64,000 bases of DNA from Sphingopyxis sp. CCNWLW2 (GCF_037095755.1 NZ_JBAWKJ010000002.1:1116001-1180000); one strand, 5' to 3'. Positions 54,684-64,000 are shown, counted from the first letter of the stretch. The notes: generated by a model not told the origin, from the sequence alone. Numbers and translations are program-made.

Positions 54684-55496
54684 ATGCAGGGTCAAATCTG
54701 GTGGATCACGGGCGCGTCCTCGGGCATCGGCGCGGCTCTCTCGCGCGCGCTCTCGGCACGCGGCGCGAAGCTGATCCTGTCGGGGCGCAACGTCGCGGCG
54801 TTGGAGGCCGTCGCCGCCGACTGCGCCACCGAAACGCTGATCCTCCCTTTCGAGGCGACCGATTATGCCGCCCTCCCCGCCACCGCCGAGCAGGCATGGA
54901 GCTGGCAGGGCCGCATCGACGGGCTCGTCAACAACGCCGGCATCTCGCAGCGCAGCCTTGCGATCGAGACCGATTTTTCGGTTTATCAGCAGATCATCGG
55001 CGTCGATCTGCTCGCCCCGATTGCGCTCACGCAGCAATTGCTGCCGCGCATGGTCGGCGCGGGAGGCGGACAGATCATCGCGATCTCCAGCGTCGCGGGC
55101 ATCGCGGGCGTGCCGCTGCGCAGCGCGTACTCGGCGGCCAAACATGGCCTGATCGGCTATCACGACAGCGTGCGCGCCGAGAATGAGCATCTGGGGCTGA
55201 AGATACTCGTCGTCGCGCCGGGATCGGTGCGGACGAACGTCAGCCGCAACGCGCTGAACGCCGACGGCAGCGTGCGCGGGGAAAGCGACGCCGCGATCGA
55301 CAACGGCCTGTCGCCCGACGACGCAGCGGCGCAGATGCTCGCGGCGGTCGATGCCGGAACGCGCGAACTGGTCGTCGCCGAGGGCGCCGAGGCGATGATC
55401 GCGGGTTTACGCCGCAGCGATCCCGATGCGCTGTTCGACCGGATGAGCGCGATGGTGCAGGCTGGCTATGCGCAGCAGATGAAGGCGCAGCGCTAA
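54684..55496 (+). CDS. Short-chain dehydrogenase/reductase
   Basis: 270 residues of the classical SDR type. Cofactor motif TGASSGIG, NNAG at GLVNNAGISQ, catalytic Ser in ISSVAGIAG and YSAAK. The Gly-Arg after beta-2 (SGRN) suggests NADP preference. The C-terminal extension DRMSAMVQAGYAQQM resembles the DHRS7-like branch. Substrate unknown. A strong terminator follows. Confidence 0.88.
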   Translation: MQGQIWWITGASSGIGAALSRALSARGAKLILSGRNVAALEAVAADCATETLILPFEATDYAALPATAEQAWSWQGRIDGLVNNAGISQRSLAIETDFSVYQQIIGVDLLAPIALTQQLLPRMVGAGGGQIIAISSVAGIAGVPLRSAYSAAKHGLIGYHDSVRAENEHLGLKILVVAPGSVRTNVSRNALNADGSVRGESDAAIDNGLSPDDAAAQMLAAVDAGTRELVVAEGAEAMIAGLRRSDPDALFDRMSAMVQAGYAQQMKAQR

Positions 55497-55519
55497 CCCT
55501 CACAACACAGACAAGAAAA

Positions 55520-55552
55520 GCCCCGCCGGATCGCTCCGGCGGGGCCTTTCTT
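55520..55552 (+). terminator. Terminator after the SDR gene
   Basis: GCCCCGCCGGA and TCCGGCGGGGC pair over TCGC and are followed by CTTTCTTT. It may also serve hppA from the other side (AAAAG on its left). Confidence 0.85.
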
Positions 55553-55571
55553 TGCCCGCGGGCAGCGCAGC

Positions 55572-57689
55572 CTACGCCGCGCCGTGCGCTAGCGCCGCGA
55601 GGAGCAGGATCGCCACGATGTTGGTGATCTTGATCATCGGGTTGACCGCCGGACCCGCGGTATCCTTGTACGGATCGCCGACGGTGTCGCCGGTCACCGC
55701 AGCCTTATGCGCCTCGCTGCCCTTGCCGCCGTGGTTGCCGTCTTCGATATACTTCTTGGCATTGTCCCATGCGCCGCCGCCCGAGGTCATCGAGATGGCA
55801 ACGAACAGCCCGCCGACGATCACCCCGAGCAGGAGTGCGCCGAGTGCTTCCAATGCCGCGGCCGGACCCGCAACCGCACGGATCACGAAGAACACGACGA
55901 TCGGCGCGAGCACCGGGAGCAGCGACGGGATGATCATTTCCTTGATCGCCGCCTTGGTGACGAGGTCGACCGTGCGCGCATAGTCGGGCTTCGATTCATA
56001 GGTCATAATGCCCGGGTTGTTCTTGAACTGGTCGCGAACATCCTTGACCACCTCGCCCGCGGCGCGGCCGACCGCGGTCATGCCCATCGCACCGAACAGG
56101 TACGGCAGAAGCGCGCCGAGCAGCAGCCCGACGATGACATAGGGCGACGACAGCGAGAAAGTCAGCGGCTCGGTCAGCCCGAGCTTCGCCGAATATTCGG
56201 TGATGTCGGCCGTATATGTACCGAACAGCACCAGCGCCGCGAGACCCGCCGAGCCGATGGCATAGCCCTTGGTCACCGCCTTGGTCGTGTTGCCCACGGC
56301 GTCGAGCAGGTCGGTCTTTTCACGGACCGAATCGTCGAGGCCCGCCATTTCGGCGATGCCGCCGGCGTTGTCGGTGACCGGACCATAAGCGTCGAGCGCG
56401 ACGACCATGCCGGCGAGCGCCAGCATCGCGGTGGCGGCAAAGGCGATGCCGACGATGCCCGCGGTCTGAAAGGTGACGACAATGCCGACGCAGATCACGA
56501 GCGTCGGCAGCGCGGTCGATTCAAGGCTGACCGCGAGACCCTGGATCACGTTGGTGCCGTGGCCCGTTTCCGAAGCCTTCGCGATCGAGCGCACCGGACG
56601 AAAATTGGTGCCGGTGTAATATTCGGTGATCCAGATGATCAGCCCGGTGATGACGAGGCCGAGCAGCGAGCAATAGAAAAGGTCGCTGCCGTTGAAACTC
56701 GTCCCCGCGATGTCGGTCGCCATGTCGCCCTTCAGCACATAGCTGGTCGCGAACCAGATCGCCGGGATCGAGAGGACCGCGGTGACGAGGAAGCCCTTGT
56801 ACATCGCGCCCATGACATTCTTCCCGCCGCCGAGGCGCACGAAATAGGTGCCGATGATCGAGGTGATGATGCACACGCCGCCCATCAGGAGCGGCAAGGT
56901 CATCAGCGGGAGCAACATATCGCCCGTGCCCTTGAGCAGCAGCGCGATCAGCACCATCGTGGCGCCGACAGTGACGACATAGGTTTCGAACAGATCGGCG
57001 GCCATGCCGGCGCAGTCGCCGACATTGTCGCCGACGTTATCGGCGATCACCGCGGGGTTGCGCGGATCGTCCTCGGGAATTCCGGCCTCGACCTTGCCGA
57101 CCAGGTCGGCGCCGACGTCGGCAGCCTTGGTGAAGATACCGCCGCCAAGGCGCGCGAAGATCGAGATCAGCGAAGCGCCGAAAGCGAGCGCGACAAGCGC
57201 ATCGACGACGGTGCGATCCTCACCGCCAACGGTGAAGCCGCCCGGGCCGATCAGATACCAAAAGAAGACCGAGATCGCGAGCAAAGCGAGGCCCGCCACG
57301 AGCAGCCCGGTGATCGCGCCGGCGCGGAACGCCATGGTGAGGCCCGCCTGCAATCCGGTTTGCGCCGCGGCCGCGGTGCGGACGTTGGCTTTCACCGAAA
57401 TGTTCATGCCGACGAAGCCGGCGACGCCCGACAGGATAGCGCCGATCAGAAAGCCCGTTGCCGAAATCGGGCCAAGAAAATAGCCGACAAGGATGGCGAC
57501 GACGACGCCGACGATGGCGATGGTGCGATATTGGCGGCCCAGATAGGCCTTGGCGCCTTCCTGGATGGCGCCTGCGATTTCCTGCATCTTCTCGTTACCC
57601 GCCGAGGCGCCGAGCACCTGCCGCGAAGTAATAAAGCCATAGAGTACGGCCACCAGGCCGCACGCTATCGCGATCAAAACCGGATCCAT
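55572..57689 (-). CDS. hppA: Pyrophosphate-energised proton pump (K+-independent type)
   Basis: The 705-residue membrane pyrophosphatase has about 16 helices. Substrate motifs are [35 protein letters not shown] near residue 200 and the C-terminal [18 protein letters not shown]. Lys in AVGNTTKAV, at the position that is Ala in K+-dependent enzymes, marks the K+-independent proton-pumping class. It couples PPi hydrolysis to proton export. Confidence 0.95.
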   Translation of the reverse strand: MDPVLIAIACGLVAVLYGFITSRQVLGASAGNEKMQEIAGAIQEGAKAYLGRQYRTIAIVGVVVAILVGYFLGPISATGFLIGAILSGVAGFVGMNISVKANVRTAAAAQTGLQAGLTMAFRAGAITGLLVAGLALLAISVFFWYLIGPGGFTVGGEDRTVVDALVALAFGASLISIFARLGGGIFTKAADVGADLVGKVEAGIPEDDPRNPAVIADNVGDNVGDCAGMAADLFETYVVTVGATMVLIALLLKGTGDMLLPLMTLPLLMGGVCIITSIIGTYFVRLGGGKNVMGAMYKGFLVTAVLSIPAIWFATSYVLKGDMATDIAGTSFNGSDLFYCSLLGLVITGLIIWITEYYTGTNFRPVRSIAKASETGHGTNVIQGLAVSLESTALPTLVICVGIVVTFQTAGIVGIAFAATAMLALAGMVVALDAYGPVTDNAGGIAEMAGLDDSVREKTDLLDAVGNTTKAVTKGYAIGSAGLAALVLFGTYTADITEYSAKLGLTEPLTFSLSSPYVIVGLLLGALLPYLFGAMGMTAVGRAAGEVVKDVRDQFKNNPGIMTYESKPDYARTVDLVTKAAIKEMIIPSLLPVLAPIVVFFVIRAVAGPAAALEALGALLLGVIVGGLFVAISMTSGGGAWDNAKKYIEDGNHGGKGSEAHKAAVTGDTVGDPYKDTAGPAVNPMIKITNIVAILLLAALAHGAA

Positions 57690-57872
57690 GCGTGACTATT
57701 CCTTCCCATTGAGAAGGGCGACGCAGAAGATATCAGTCGAGCACGTCCGACTTATTGATGCCGGTTCGCTCTCTCCCCTGATGCGACCGCCCCAAATTTG
57801 GACGCCGATTTATGGGAAGAAAGAAAGCCAAGGGCAAGCCCGGTAATTTTGGCGCTTTTCCGTGTTTTCGTG

Positions 57873-58805
57873 TCAGTGCATGAAACCGAGACGCTCGGGC
57901 AGCGCGATCCGCTGCGCCCGATGCGTCAGCATGATTCCCTCGCCGACCCCGACGTGACCAAGGGGCGTGACGACGGCATTCAGCCTCGCCGCAATCTCGC
58001 GGATCGCCGCGGCGGCCGAGGGATCGGCGGTGAACAGCAACTGATAATCGTCGCCCGCACTCGCCGCCGCGAGCCGCGTGTCGAGCACGTCGGGGCGCAC
58101 CGCGAGCAACGCCGCCGAGAGCGGGATCGTCTCCAGCATGATGCCCAACTGACACCCACTCGCCTCGGCCATGCGCTGCGCGTCGATCAGCAGGCCGTCG
58201 GACACGTCCATCATCGCATGGACGTGCGGCGCCACCACTTGCCCAAAGGCCAGCTGGGGCTCGGGGCGGCCATAGGCGGCGAGGCAGGTCTCGTTCGGAT
58301 CGACCTGCCCGAGCCGCATCGCGAGGCCCAGCCCGGCATTGCCGATCGTGCCGGTGACCCAGATCTGGTCGCCGGGCTTGGCGCCGCTCCGCGCCGGCGC
58401 GCCCGTCGCTGGCGCCTTGCCGATGGCGGTGAGCCCGAATGTGCGCGGCGCGCCGGCGGGAATGCCCACCGTATCGCCGCCGAGCAGGGGCACGTCATAC
58501 CGGCGCAGCACCTCGCCCAGCCCGCGGACGAAGGCCGCGTCCCAAAACTCGTCGCCAGTCAGGCTGTACCCGACGAGCACGCCGAGCGGCGCCGCGCCCT
58601 TCGCCGCGAGGTCGGAAAGGTTCACCGCAACGAGCTTCCACGCGACATCCTGCGGCCGCTCGTCAGGGAGGAAATGGATGCCCTCGACGATCATGTCGTG
58701 GGTGAGGACAAGGTCGCCGAGCACCGCGGCGTCGTCGGCCAGCCCGCGCGCGGCGGGATCGGTCGCGATGGCACGCAGGCGGGCGATGAAATCGGCTTCG
58801 CTCAT
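57873..58805 (-). CDS. thiL: Thiamine-monophosphate kinase
   Basis: 310 residues of the PurM/AIR-synthase fold. ADDAAVLGDLVLTHDMIVEGIHF binds Mg-ATP, KLVAVNLSDLAAKGAAPLG and LLGGDTVGIP follow, and MMDVSDGLLIDAQRMAEAS is the C-terminal signature. It makes thiamine pyrophosphate. Its place behind nusB is common in proteobacteria. Repeat B2 separates them. Confidence 0.95.
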   Translation of the reverse strand: MSEADFIARLRAIATDPAARGLADDAAVLGDLVLTHDMIVEGIHFLPDERPQDVAWKLVAVNLSDLAAKGAAPLGVLVGYSLTGDEFWDAAFVRGLGEVLRRYDVPLLGGDTVGIPAGAPRTFGLTAIGKAPATGAPARSGAKPGDQIWVTGTIGNAGLGLAMRLGQVDPNETCLAAYGRPEPQLAFGQVVAPHVHAMMDVSDGLLIDAQRMAEASGCQLGIMLETIPLSAALLAVRPDVLDTRLAAASAGDDYQLLFTADPSAAAAIREIAARLNAVVTPLGHVGVGEGIMLTHRAQRIALPERLGFMH

Positions 58806-58835
58806 ATTACCCTCTCGTCCGATGAGGGGTGACTT

Positions 58836-58917
58836 CCGTTCGTGTCGAGCGAAGTCGAGACACCCATCGCGATGTCGCCAAGCCGAGGGGCATCTCGACT
58901 TCGCTCGATGCGAACGG
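58836..58917. repeat. REP-like inverted repeat, family B copy 2
   Basis: Core arms GAGCGAAGTCGAGA and TCTCGACTTCGCTC plus outer CCGTTCG/CGAACGG arms. It lies between nusB and thiL, co-directional genes, and nearly matches 45114-45195. Confidence 0.8.
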
Positions 58918-58922
58918 ATATC

Positions 58923-59378
58923 TTATGCGCGGGTTCCGCGCACATCCTTGCCGATCGCATCGAGCAGCCCGTTCGCGAACCCCGCTTCGCGCGTATCGAA
59001 GAATGCCTTCGCGACATCGACATATTCGCTGACCACCGCGCCGACGGGCACGTCGCCGCGCGCCATCAGCTCATAGGAACCCGCGCGCAGGATCGCCTTC
59101 ATCGTCCGGTCGAGCCGCTCCATCGACCAGCCGCTCGCCAGCCGTGCGACGATCGCCACGTCGATCTCGTCGATGCGCGCGAGCGTGCCCTTGACGATGT
59201 CGTCGAAGAAGGCGGTGTCGGCGTCGGCATATTCCTCGTCCTCGATCGTCGCGCCGATGCGGTGCTGATGGAATTCGTGGATCAGCTTGGGCACGGGCGT
59301 GCCCTCCATCTCATGCTGATAGAGCGCCTGGACGGCGGCGAGACGGGCGGCGGAGCGGGACTGGGAACGCTTGTTCAT
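58923..59378 (-). CDS. nusB: Transcription antitermination factor NusB
   Basis: 151 residues from ATG 59378. All-helical NusB fold: RSAARLAAVQALYQHEMEG, FFDDIVKGTLARIDEID, LDRTMKAILRAGSYELMARGDVPVGAVVSEYVDVAKAFF and GFANGLLDAI. It binds boxA with NusE in rRNA antitermination. It follows hisD by 10 bases. Confidence 0.95.
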   Translation of the reverse strand: MNKRSQSRSAARLAAVQALYQHEMEGTPVPKLIHEFHQHRIGATIEDEEYADADTAFFDDIVKGTLARIDEIDVAIVARLASGWSMERLDRTMKAILRAGSYELMARGDVPVGAVVSEYVDVAKAFFDTREAGFANGLLDAIGKDVRGTRA

Positions 59379-59388
59379 GACTCTTTTC

Positions 59389-60681
59389 TTAGCTGAGACG
59401 CTGGCTGACCGAAAGCGCGTGGGCGGGAAGCCCCTCGGCGCCCGCGAGCGCGACCGCGGCCGGACCGATTGCGGCAAGGCTCGCTTCGTCGAGCGCGAGG
59501 AAGCTAGTGCGCTTCATAAAATCGCTCACCGACAGTCCGCTCGAAAAACGCGCGCGGCGACCGGTCGGCAGCACATGGTTGGGACCGGCGACATAATCGC
59601 CGATCGCTTCGGGGGTCTGGCGGCCTAGGAAAACCGAGCCGGCGTGGCGCACCTTGGCGAAGAGCGCGTCGGCCTCGGCCGGATCGACCGCGAGTTCGAG
59701 ATGTTCGGGCGCGAGCCGGTCGCAGAGCGGGATCGCGTCGGCGAGGCTCGGCACGATGATCGCCGCGCCATTGTCAGCCCAGCTTTCCTGCATCGTCGAT
59801 GCGGTGGACAGCGTCGGGATGATATGCGCGACCGCCGCCGCGACTGCGTCGGCAAAGTCGGCGTCGTCGGTGAACAGGATCGACTGGCTCGTCGGGTCAT
59901 GCTCGGCCTGGCTCAAGAGATCGGCGGCGATGATATGCGGCGCGTTCCGATTGTCGGCAACGACGACGATCTCGCTCGGCCCCGCGACCATGTCGATCCC
60001 GACGACACCATAGACTTGCCGCTTCGCCTCCGCGACCCAAGCATTGCCCGGGCCGGTGACGACGTCGACCGGCGCGATCCTGTCGGTGCCATAAGCGAGC
60101 GCCGCGACGGCTTGCGCCCCGCCGATGCGCCAGATCTCGTCGACCCCGCCGATATGCGCCGCAGCCATTACGACCGGGTTGGTCTCGCCGCCCGGCGTCG
60201 GGGTCATCATCACGATCCGTCCGACCCCCGCGACTTTCGCGGGGAGGATGTTCATCAAGACCGACGACGGATAGGCGGCACGCCCGCCTGGGACATAGAC
60301 TCCCGCCGCATCGACCGCATTCCAGCGCGCGCCGAGCCGCGCACCCGTGGCGTCGCGATAGTCGCGATTCTCGGGGAGCTGCGCGGCGTGATAGGCACGG
60401 ATGCGGTCGGCGGCGAGGTTCAGCGCATCGCGAAGTTCGGGCGCCAACGCCTCGTAAGCGGCTGCGCATTCCTCTTTCGAAATGCTCCACCCGCTCGCGC
60501 CCAAATCGAAGCGATCGAACTTCGCGGTATAGTCGGCGAGCGCGGCGTCGCCCTCGGCCTTCACGCGCGCGATGATCGCGGCGACGTCGGCGGAAACGTC
60601 GGAATCGCTCTCGCGCCGATCGTTGACCAGCGCGTCGAACTCGGCGGCGAAGCCGGGTTCGGAAGCATCAAGCCGCCGCAT
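59389..60681 (-). CDS. hisD: Histidinol dehydrogenase
   Basis: 430 residues. The enzyme performs the last two oxidations to histidine. [52 protein letters not shown] (zinc ligands) and [26 protein letters not shown] are standard. It overlaps the hisG end by 14 bases, so the two are translated together. Confidence 0.96.
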   Translation of the reverse strand: MRRLDASEPGFAAEFDALVNDRRESDSDVSADVAAIIARVKAEGDAALADYTAKFDRFDLGASGWSISKEECAAAYEALAPELRDALNLAADRIRAYHAAQLPENRDYRDATGARLGARWNAVDAAGVYVPGGRAAYPSSVLMNILPAKVAGVGRIVMMTPTPGGETNPVVMAAAHIGGVDEIWRIGGAQAVAALAYGTDRIAPVDVVTGPGNAWVAEAKRQVYGVVGIDMVAGPSEIVVVADNRNAPHIIAADLLSQAEHDPTSQSILFTDDADFADAVAAAVAHIIPTLSTASTMQESWADNGAAIIVPSLADAIPLCDRLAPEHLELAVDPAEADALFAKVRHAGSVFLGRQTPEAIGDYVAGPNHVLPTGRRARFSSGLSVSDFMKRTSFLALDEASLAAIGPAAVALAGAEGLPAHALSVSQRLS

Positions 60682-61330
60682 CGCCCTGCCCTACAGCCTG
60701 ACGGAATTTCTCGACCAGCGCCGGCACTTCGGCCGAGCGCAGCTTGAACGCCGCGCGATTGACGATCAGCCGGGCCGAAACCTCGCTGATGATCTTCTGT
60801 TCGGCGAGCGCATTTTCGACCAGCGTACGTCCGGTCGAAACCAGATCGACGATGTGCGAGGCAAGCCCCAGCTTCGGCGCGATTTCCATTGCGCCATTGA
60901 GCTTGATGCATTCGGCCTGGATGCCCTGCGCCTCGAACCAGCGGCGCGTCGTTCCGGGATATTTGGTCGCAACACGAATATGGCTTTCGCCCAGCCCCGG
61001 CGGCGCGCTGCCCTCGGGCCCGGCGAGCGACAGGCGGCAATGGCCGATGCCAAGGTCGACCGGCGCATAAAGCTCGCTATAATCGAACTCGTCGACGACG
61101 TCCGATCCGACGATGCCGAGCTGCGCCGCGCCATGCGCGACGAAGGTCGCGACGTCGAACGCGCGCACGCGGATCAGCGAGATGTGTGGCTGATTTGTCC
61201 CAAAAACTAACGCTCTGCTTTTCTTATCGAAAAACTCGCCCGACGGCTCTATCCCGACGCGCGCAAGCAGGGGCAGCGCCTCGTCGAGGATGCGCCCCTT
61301 CGGGATGGCAAAGATGATCGGTTCGGGCAT
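60668..61330 (-). CDS. hisG: ATP phosphoribosyltransferase, short form
   Basis: 220 residues. First step of histidine synthesis. [46 protein letters not shown] and [16 protein letters not shown] are signatures. The C-terminal regulatory domain is absent, so this is the short HisG that needs a HisZ partner, not seen in the window. The open frame continues upstream to 62539 by chance and is antisense to the next gene. Confidence 0.95.
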   Translation of the reverse strand: MPEPIIFAIPKGRILDEALPLLARVGIEPSGEFFDKKSRALVFGTNQPHISLIRVRAFDVATFVAHGAAQLGIVGSDVVDEFDYSELYAPVDLGIGHCRLSLAGPEGSAPPGLGESHIRVATKYPGTTRRWFEAQGIQAECIKLNGAMEIAPKLGLASHIVDLVSTGRTLVENALAEQKIISEVSARLIVNRAAFKLRSAEVPALVEKFRQAVGQGDAAA

Positions 61331-61369
61331 AAGCTTGCGCGCCCATAAGCGGCGAGAGGAAAAAGGGCA

Positions 61370-62449
61370 ATGAGCGAGCGCTACGAGTTCATCGACATGG
61401 CCGAGACCGGGCCGAAGGCCGTCCGCACCGCTTTCGCCAACCAGGTTGCCTATTGCCGCGCCAACGACGCGCGCGTCACCGCCCGCGTCGTCGCGGCGCT
61501 GGCAACATTGCTCGACAAGCCGACGAGTGAATTTGCGCGCCGTATCGCCGGCTGGCAGGGCGCGCCGCTCGCCGACGCGCTGCCGCTGCGCGCCGCCGGC
61601 GGCATCCACGCGCTGCACCTGTCGGGAACCGCGCACGAACTCGCGCCCATCTATGCCGATTCGGAGGATATCAACGACGCCACGATCATCGCCGGGGTCG
61701 TCGCGCGGCACGAGGCGGCGCTGCTCCCCTGGCTCGACGGCCCACCGCAGACCAACGAGGCGGGACGCTCGTCGAACTTCATCGCGGCGATGCTCTGGCT
61801 TGCCGACAAGGGCCTGCCCCCGCGTTTCGACTGCCTCGAAATCGGGTCGAGCGGCGGGATCAACCTGATGATCGACCGCTATCATTACGACCTTGGCGGC
61901 GTGCATGTCGGGCCAAAGCCCGGCGCAATCGCCTTCACCCCTCAATGGCGCGGCGACCATCCGCCGCAGCATGCGATCGAGATTGCCGGCCTCAAAGGCT
62001 GCGACGTCGCCCCCATCGACCTGACCGATCCCGAGCAGGCGCTGCGGCTGAAAGCCTATATCTGGCCCGAGCACCATATCCGCTTCGCGCGCATCGCGGC
62101 GGCGATCGCCGCCGCGACCGAGGAGCCGCCGCAGCTGATCCGCGCGACCGCCGCCGATTTCGTCGAGGCCGAACTCGCGCGCCCGCAAGCCGAAGGGACG
62201 ACGCGCGTGCTGATGCATTCGATCGTCTGGCAATATGTGCCCGCCGACCAGCAGGCGCGGGTGACCGCGGCAATGGAGGAAGCCGGCGCGCGTGCGACCG
62301 CCGACCGGCCGCTGGCGTGGGTGGCGCTCGAGGCGAACCGGACGGTGCATCATCACGAAATGGTCGTGCGCTATTGGCCGGGCGGAGAGACGCCGAGGAA
62401 AATTGCCCAAGCGCACGCGCACGGTGCATGGATCGAGTGGCTGGGCTAG
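61370..62449 (+). CDS. DUF2332-family protein
   Basis: 359 residues. [23 protein letters not shown] resembles a nucleotide/SAM-binding glycine loop, and [12 protein letters not shown] is another conserved block. These define DUF2332, a family of unknown role. It is divergent from hisG with 39 bases between starts. Confidence 0.85.
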   Translation: MSERYEFIDMAETGPKAVRTAFANQVAYCRANDARVTARVVAALATLLDKPTSEFARRIAGWQGAPLADALPLRAAGGIHALHLSGTAHELAPIYADSEDINDATIIAGVVARHEAALLPWLDGPPQTNEAGRSSNFIAAMLWLADKGLPPRFDCLEIGSSGGINLMIDRYHYDLGGVHVGPKPGAIAFTPQWRGDHPPQHAIEIAGLKGCDVAPIDLTDPEQALRLKAYIWPEHHIRFARIAAAIAAATEEPPQLIRATAADFVEAELARPQAEGTTRVLMHSIVWQYVPADQQARVTAAMEEAGARATADRPLAWVALEANRTVHHHEMVVRYWPGGETPRKIAQAHAHGAWIEWLG

Positions 62450-62460
62450 CTCTCTGTTCT

Positions 62461-62541
62461 TCGTCATTCCGGCGGAAGCGGGAACCCAGTGCGGCGTTAG
62501 CCGACGCATGCTCCGGGTCCCCGCTTTCGCGGGGATCACGA
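62461..62541. repeat. REP-like inverted repeat, family A copy 3 (degenerate)
   Basis: Arms TCGTCATTCCGGCGGAAGCG and the CGGGTCCCCGCTTTCGCGGG side pair with several mismatches. It lies between convergent DUF2332 and DUF1465 genes. Confidence 0.7.
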
Positions 62542-62549
62542 ACGTGGGA

Positions 62550-62996
62550 TTAAAGCCGCGCCTCCAGCCGCGCCAGCAATTGCTGCACCGGCGTCACCGC
62601 CGGCGCTTCCCAGCCAGCCTCCAGCATCGAGATCCGTTCGAACAATCGCTCGCTCGCCGCAATAATCCGGCGCACCGACACATCGAAGCTCTCGCATATC
62701 GCCCAGTCGGCCGCGACCGCCTCGCCGATCCGCGCCGCGCTGTCGTGCGGCCCCGCCCCCGGGTCACCCGCGAACATCGCGCGGCGGTGGAGCAGCCAGG
62801 CGATGACGTTCATCAGCCGCGTCGTTGTCTTCAGCGATTCGCACGCAAGCCCGATCTGCGCCGCCGCATCGCCGGCGGCCCGCCCGAGATCGCGCTGCGC
62901 CGCAAAGGCGGCGTGCGCCTCGTCGGCGAGCAGCATCGCCTCGACATAGAGATTTTCGACCTGTGCGCGCTGCACCGGCACATCGATTGCCATCAT
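62550..62996 (-). CDS. DUF1465 protein, RcdA-like (regulator of CtrA degradation family)
   Basis: 148 residues, all-helical: [79 protein letters not shown]. These blocks match DUF1465, the family of Caulobacter RcdA, an adaptor in ClpXP proteolysis of CtrA. Whether this member acts on the cell cycle is inference. Either of two adjacent ATGs may start it. Confidence 0.75.
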   Translation of the reverse strand: MMAIDVPVQRAQVENLYVEAMLLADEAHAAFAAQRDLGRAAGDAAAQIGLACESLKTTTRLMNVIAWLLHRRAMFAGDPGAGPHDSAARIGEAVAADWAICESFDVSVRRIIAASERLFERISMLEAGWEAPAVTPVQQLLARLEARL

Positions 62997-63110
62997 GTTC
63001 GTTCGCCCACCGACCATGACGCGGGAGATGCCATGCTCACTATCGGGTCCGCAACGTCGGTAACCATGAAATTACGTGCGCCGGCCGTCCCGTTTTGATT
63101 CAGGCGTTCA

Positions 63111-63252
63111 GGATCGGTCGACATTTGGTTCAGGCCGAGTCGAAAATGGTGATTTTTCCGGACCCGGAGCGCAGCGTACTTCAGTACGTGAGCACCGGAA
63201 GTACGGGAAATCGCCATTTGCAGGCCGGCTTGGGCCGAATGTCGGCCGATCC
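63111..63252 (+). ncRNA. Candidate structured RNA: long nested hairpin
   Basis: Outer arms 63111-63137 and 63226-63252 pair over 27 positions; second arms 63144-63158 and 63205-63219 pair over 15; then CCGG/CCGG and the tip CGTACT-TC-AGTACG (63175-63188). Every non-Watson-Crick position in the first two stems is G-U when read on plus. No promoter was identified, so transcription is unproven. Confidence 0.4.
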
Positions 63253-63449
63253 TAGGCGATGATGTCGGGAAGCAGCTGATCCTCGCACCAGGAGATCTCG
63301 TCGCGCAGGCGCAGCTTGCGTTTCTTGAGGCGCGCAAGCTGCAGCTGGTCGGGAACCGCCGCAGTGCCGAGCGCAATGATCGCGGCATCGAGGTCGCGAT
63401 GCTCGATGCGAAGCAGTTCCAGGCGCTGAGTAATTTCCTCGGGGTTCAC
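63252..63449 (-). CDS. DUF465 (YdcH-like) small protein
   Basis: 65 residues. RLELLRIEHRDLDAAIIAL and LARLKKRKLRLRDEIS form the two-helix coiled-coil of DUF465/YdcH. Function unknown; such proteins are abundant in alphaproteobacteria. Its stop codon touches the end of the hairpin element. A second DUF465 gene diverges from it. Confidence 0.85.
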   Translation of the reverse strand: MNPEEITQRLELLRIEHRDLDAAIIALGTAAVPDQLQLARLKKRKLRLRDEISWCEDQLLPDIIA

Positions 63450-63572
63450 ATCGCTTCCCTGCCACGTTCACCACTGGTCCGCAACGGGGACCGCTTGGCC
63501 GAATCGGCACGACATCGGGGCGGTTTCGTGATTTAATTCGCCTTGCCCATCGAGTCGAAAAGGAGAATGCCA

Positions 63573-63731
63573 ATGAGCACGTCGCACCTTTCCACCCTGA
63601 AGTCCCGTCACGCGGACCTCGATGCGAAAATTGCGAATGAAGAGCGCCGTCCCGCCCCCGATACCGGAGTCGTCGCGCAGCTCAAGAAGCAGAAGCTGAA
63701 ACTCAAGGAAGAGATGCTCGCGATCGCCTGA
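63573..63731 (+). CDS. DUF465 (YdcH-like) small protein, second copy
   Basis: 52 residues from ATG 63573, with AAGGAGA upstream. HLSTLKSRHADLDAKIANEE and VAQLKKQKLKLKEEMLAIA give the same short coiled coil as its divergent neighbour. Confidence 0.85.
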   Translation: MSTSHLSTLKSRHADLDAKIANEERRPAPDTGVVAQLKKQKLKLKEEMLAIA

Positions 63732-63740
63732 CCGCCAGCG

Positions 63741-63792
63741 CTATCGCCCCGCTGATGCCACCCCGTGAGGGACGCATCAGCGCCGGCGATAG
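63741..63792. terminator. Inverted repeat between the DUF465 and PilZ genes
   Basis: CTATCGCC/GGCGATAG and GCTGATGC/GCATCAGC pair around a 15-base loop between convergent genes; the right arm contains the PilZ stop codon. No T-run. Confidence 0.45.
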
Positions 63793-64000
63793 AGGGGCCC
63801 TTTCTCAAGGCCCGTGCGCCGAAGATGCGGCGGCAAATCGGACTCTGAAACCACCTGACGACGTACCGCCTGCGGGTCGACCGGACGGTCGAACGCAATA
63901 CCGAACTTGCCCTCGCCTACCCAGATCACGCGGCCCGCGACCGGGCCGACATTGCGCAGGTTGACCTCGACCGCCGCGCCCTGCGCGACCTTGACGTTCG
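63777..64000 (-). CDS. PilZ-domain protein, C-terminal part (cut by window edge)
   Basis: 74 codons are visible. VEVNLRNVGPVAGRVIWVGEGKFGIAFDRPVDPQAV is the end of a PilZ beta-barrel; the c-di-GMP-binding RxxxR and DxSxxG motifs would lie beyond the edge. The last residues (LEKGPLYRRR) are basic. The start is outside the window. Confidence 0.7.
   Translation of the reverse strand, partial: NVKVAQGAAVEVNLRNVGPVAGRVIWVGEGKFGIAFDRPVDPQAVRRQVVSESDLPPHLRRTGLEKGPLYRRR

Noticed and set aside
55707..57695. 662-codon plus-strand frame opposite hppA
   Set aside because: Shadow frame, charged low-complexity composition, no motif.
57690..57872. Riboswitch linked to thiL
   Set aside because: No TPP-type conserved core is visible around thiL, and the gene is inside a housekeeping string.
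61331..62539. Upstream extension of hisG to 62539
   Set aside because: The extra 403 codons are antisense to the DUF2332 gene; HisG homology starts at 61330.
2682..62541. Repeat families A and B as CRISPR or insertion-sequence ends
   Set aside because: They are dispersed single hairpins without spacers, transposase or target duplications.

Overview
The window is GC-rich DNA from the chromosome of an alphaproteobacterium, most likely a sphingomonad (Sphingopyxis/Novosphingobium-like). The basis is the housekeeping order (hisG-hisD-nusB-thiL-hppA, rph/rdgB/hemW beside hrcA-grpE), a TonB-receptor-linked uronate locus whose mannonate dehydratase keeps the catalytic numbering of the Novosphingobium enzyme, CarD, and paired DUF465/DUF1465 genes. 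No phage, insertion sequence or CRISPR array is visible. One tRNA (elongator Met) is present.

Region 1 (1-15.5 kb) is a sugar-acid island. A TonB-dependent receptor tail and manD lie on the plus strand. An overlapping operon for a hexuronate transporter, uxaC and uxuB lies on the minus strand, kdgK on the plus strand, and then a six-gene minus-strand operon: DUF1080 protein, Tat-type Gfo/Idh/MocA oxidoreductase, ApbE-like flavin transferase, two more Tat-type Gfo/Idh/MocA oxidoreductases, and a FadR-type GntR regulator. UxaC, UxuB, ManD and KdgK form the route from glucuronate through fructuronate and mannonate to KDG and KDPG. The exported enzymes look like a periplasmic 3-keto-glycoside module. 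Near-identical GntR-type operators precede manD, the transporter operon, kdgK and the DUF1080 operon, so the whole island is probably one regulon.

Region 2 (15.5-21.9 kb) is accessory and eroded. It holds a secreted TPR-CHAT protein, a lipoprotein tyrosine phosphatase, and broken remnants of Crp-like, SDR, LysE and FAD-oxidoreductase genes.

Region 3 (21.9-31.6 kb) mixes a tRNA, 2H phosphoesterase, peroxiredoxin, alpha/beta hydrolase, mltG-fabF-acpP, a beta-lactamase-like hydrolase with a membrane winged-helix-like/TPR protein, a ferric-reductase-like membrane protein and a DUF3617 lipoprotein.

Region 4 (31.7-46.4 kb) has uvrB, an S10 peptidase, a TetR regulator, NRDE and propeller lipoproteins, infC (probable ATA start), a PBP-activator-like lipoprotein, rsmI-yraN-gshB-dedA, xerC and hemW.

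Region 5 (46.4-64 kb) is core: DUF2239 with tandem operators, rdgB-rph, hrcA-grpE, def, recR, fmt-truA, carD, hppA, thiL, nusB, hisD, hisG, then DUF2332, a DUF1465 (RcdA-like) gene, two DUF465 genes and the end of a PilZ gene. Two families of intergenic hairpin repeats recur. A 142-nt nested hairpin at 63111-63252 has arms whose non-Watson-Crick pairs are all G-U in plus-strand RNA.
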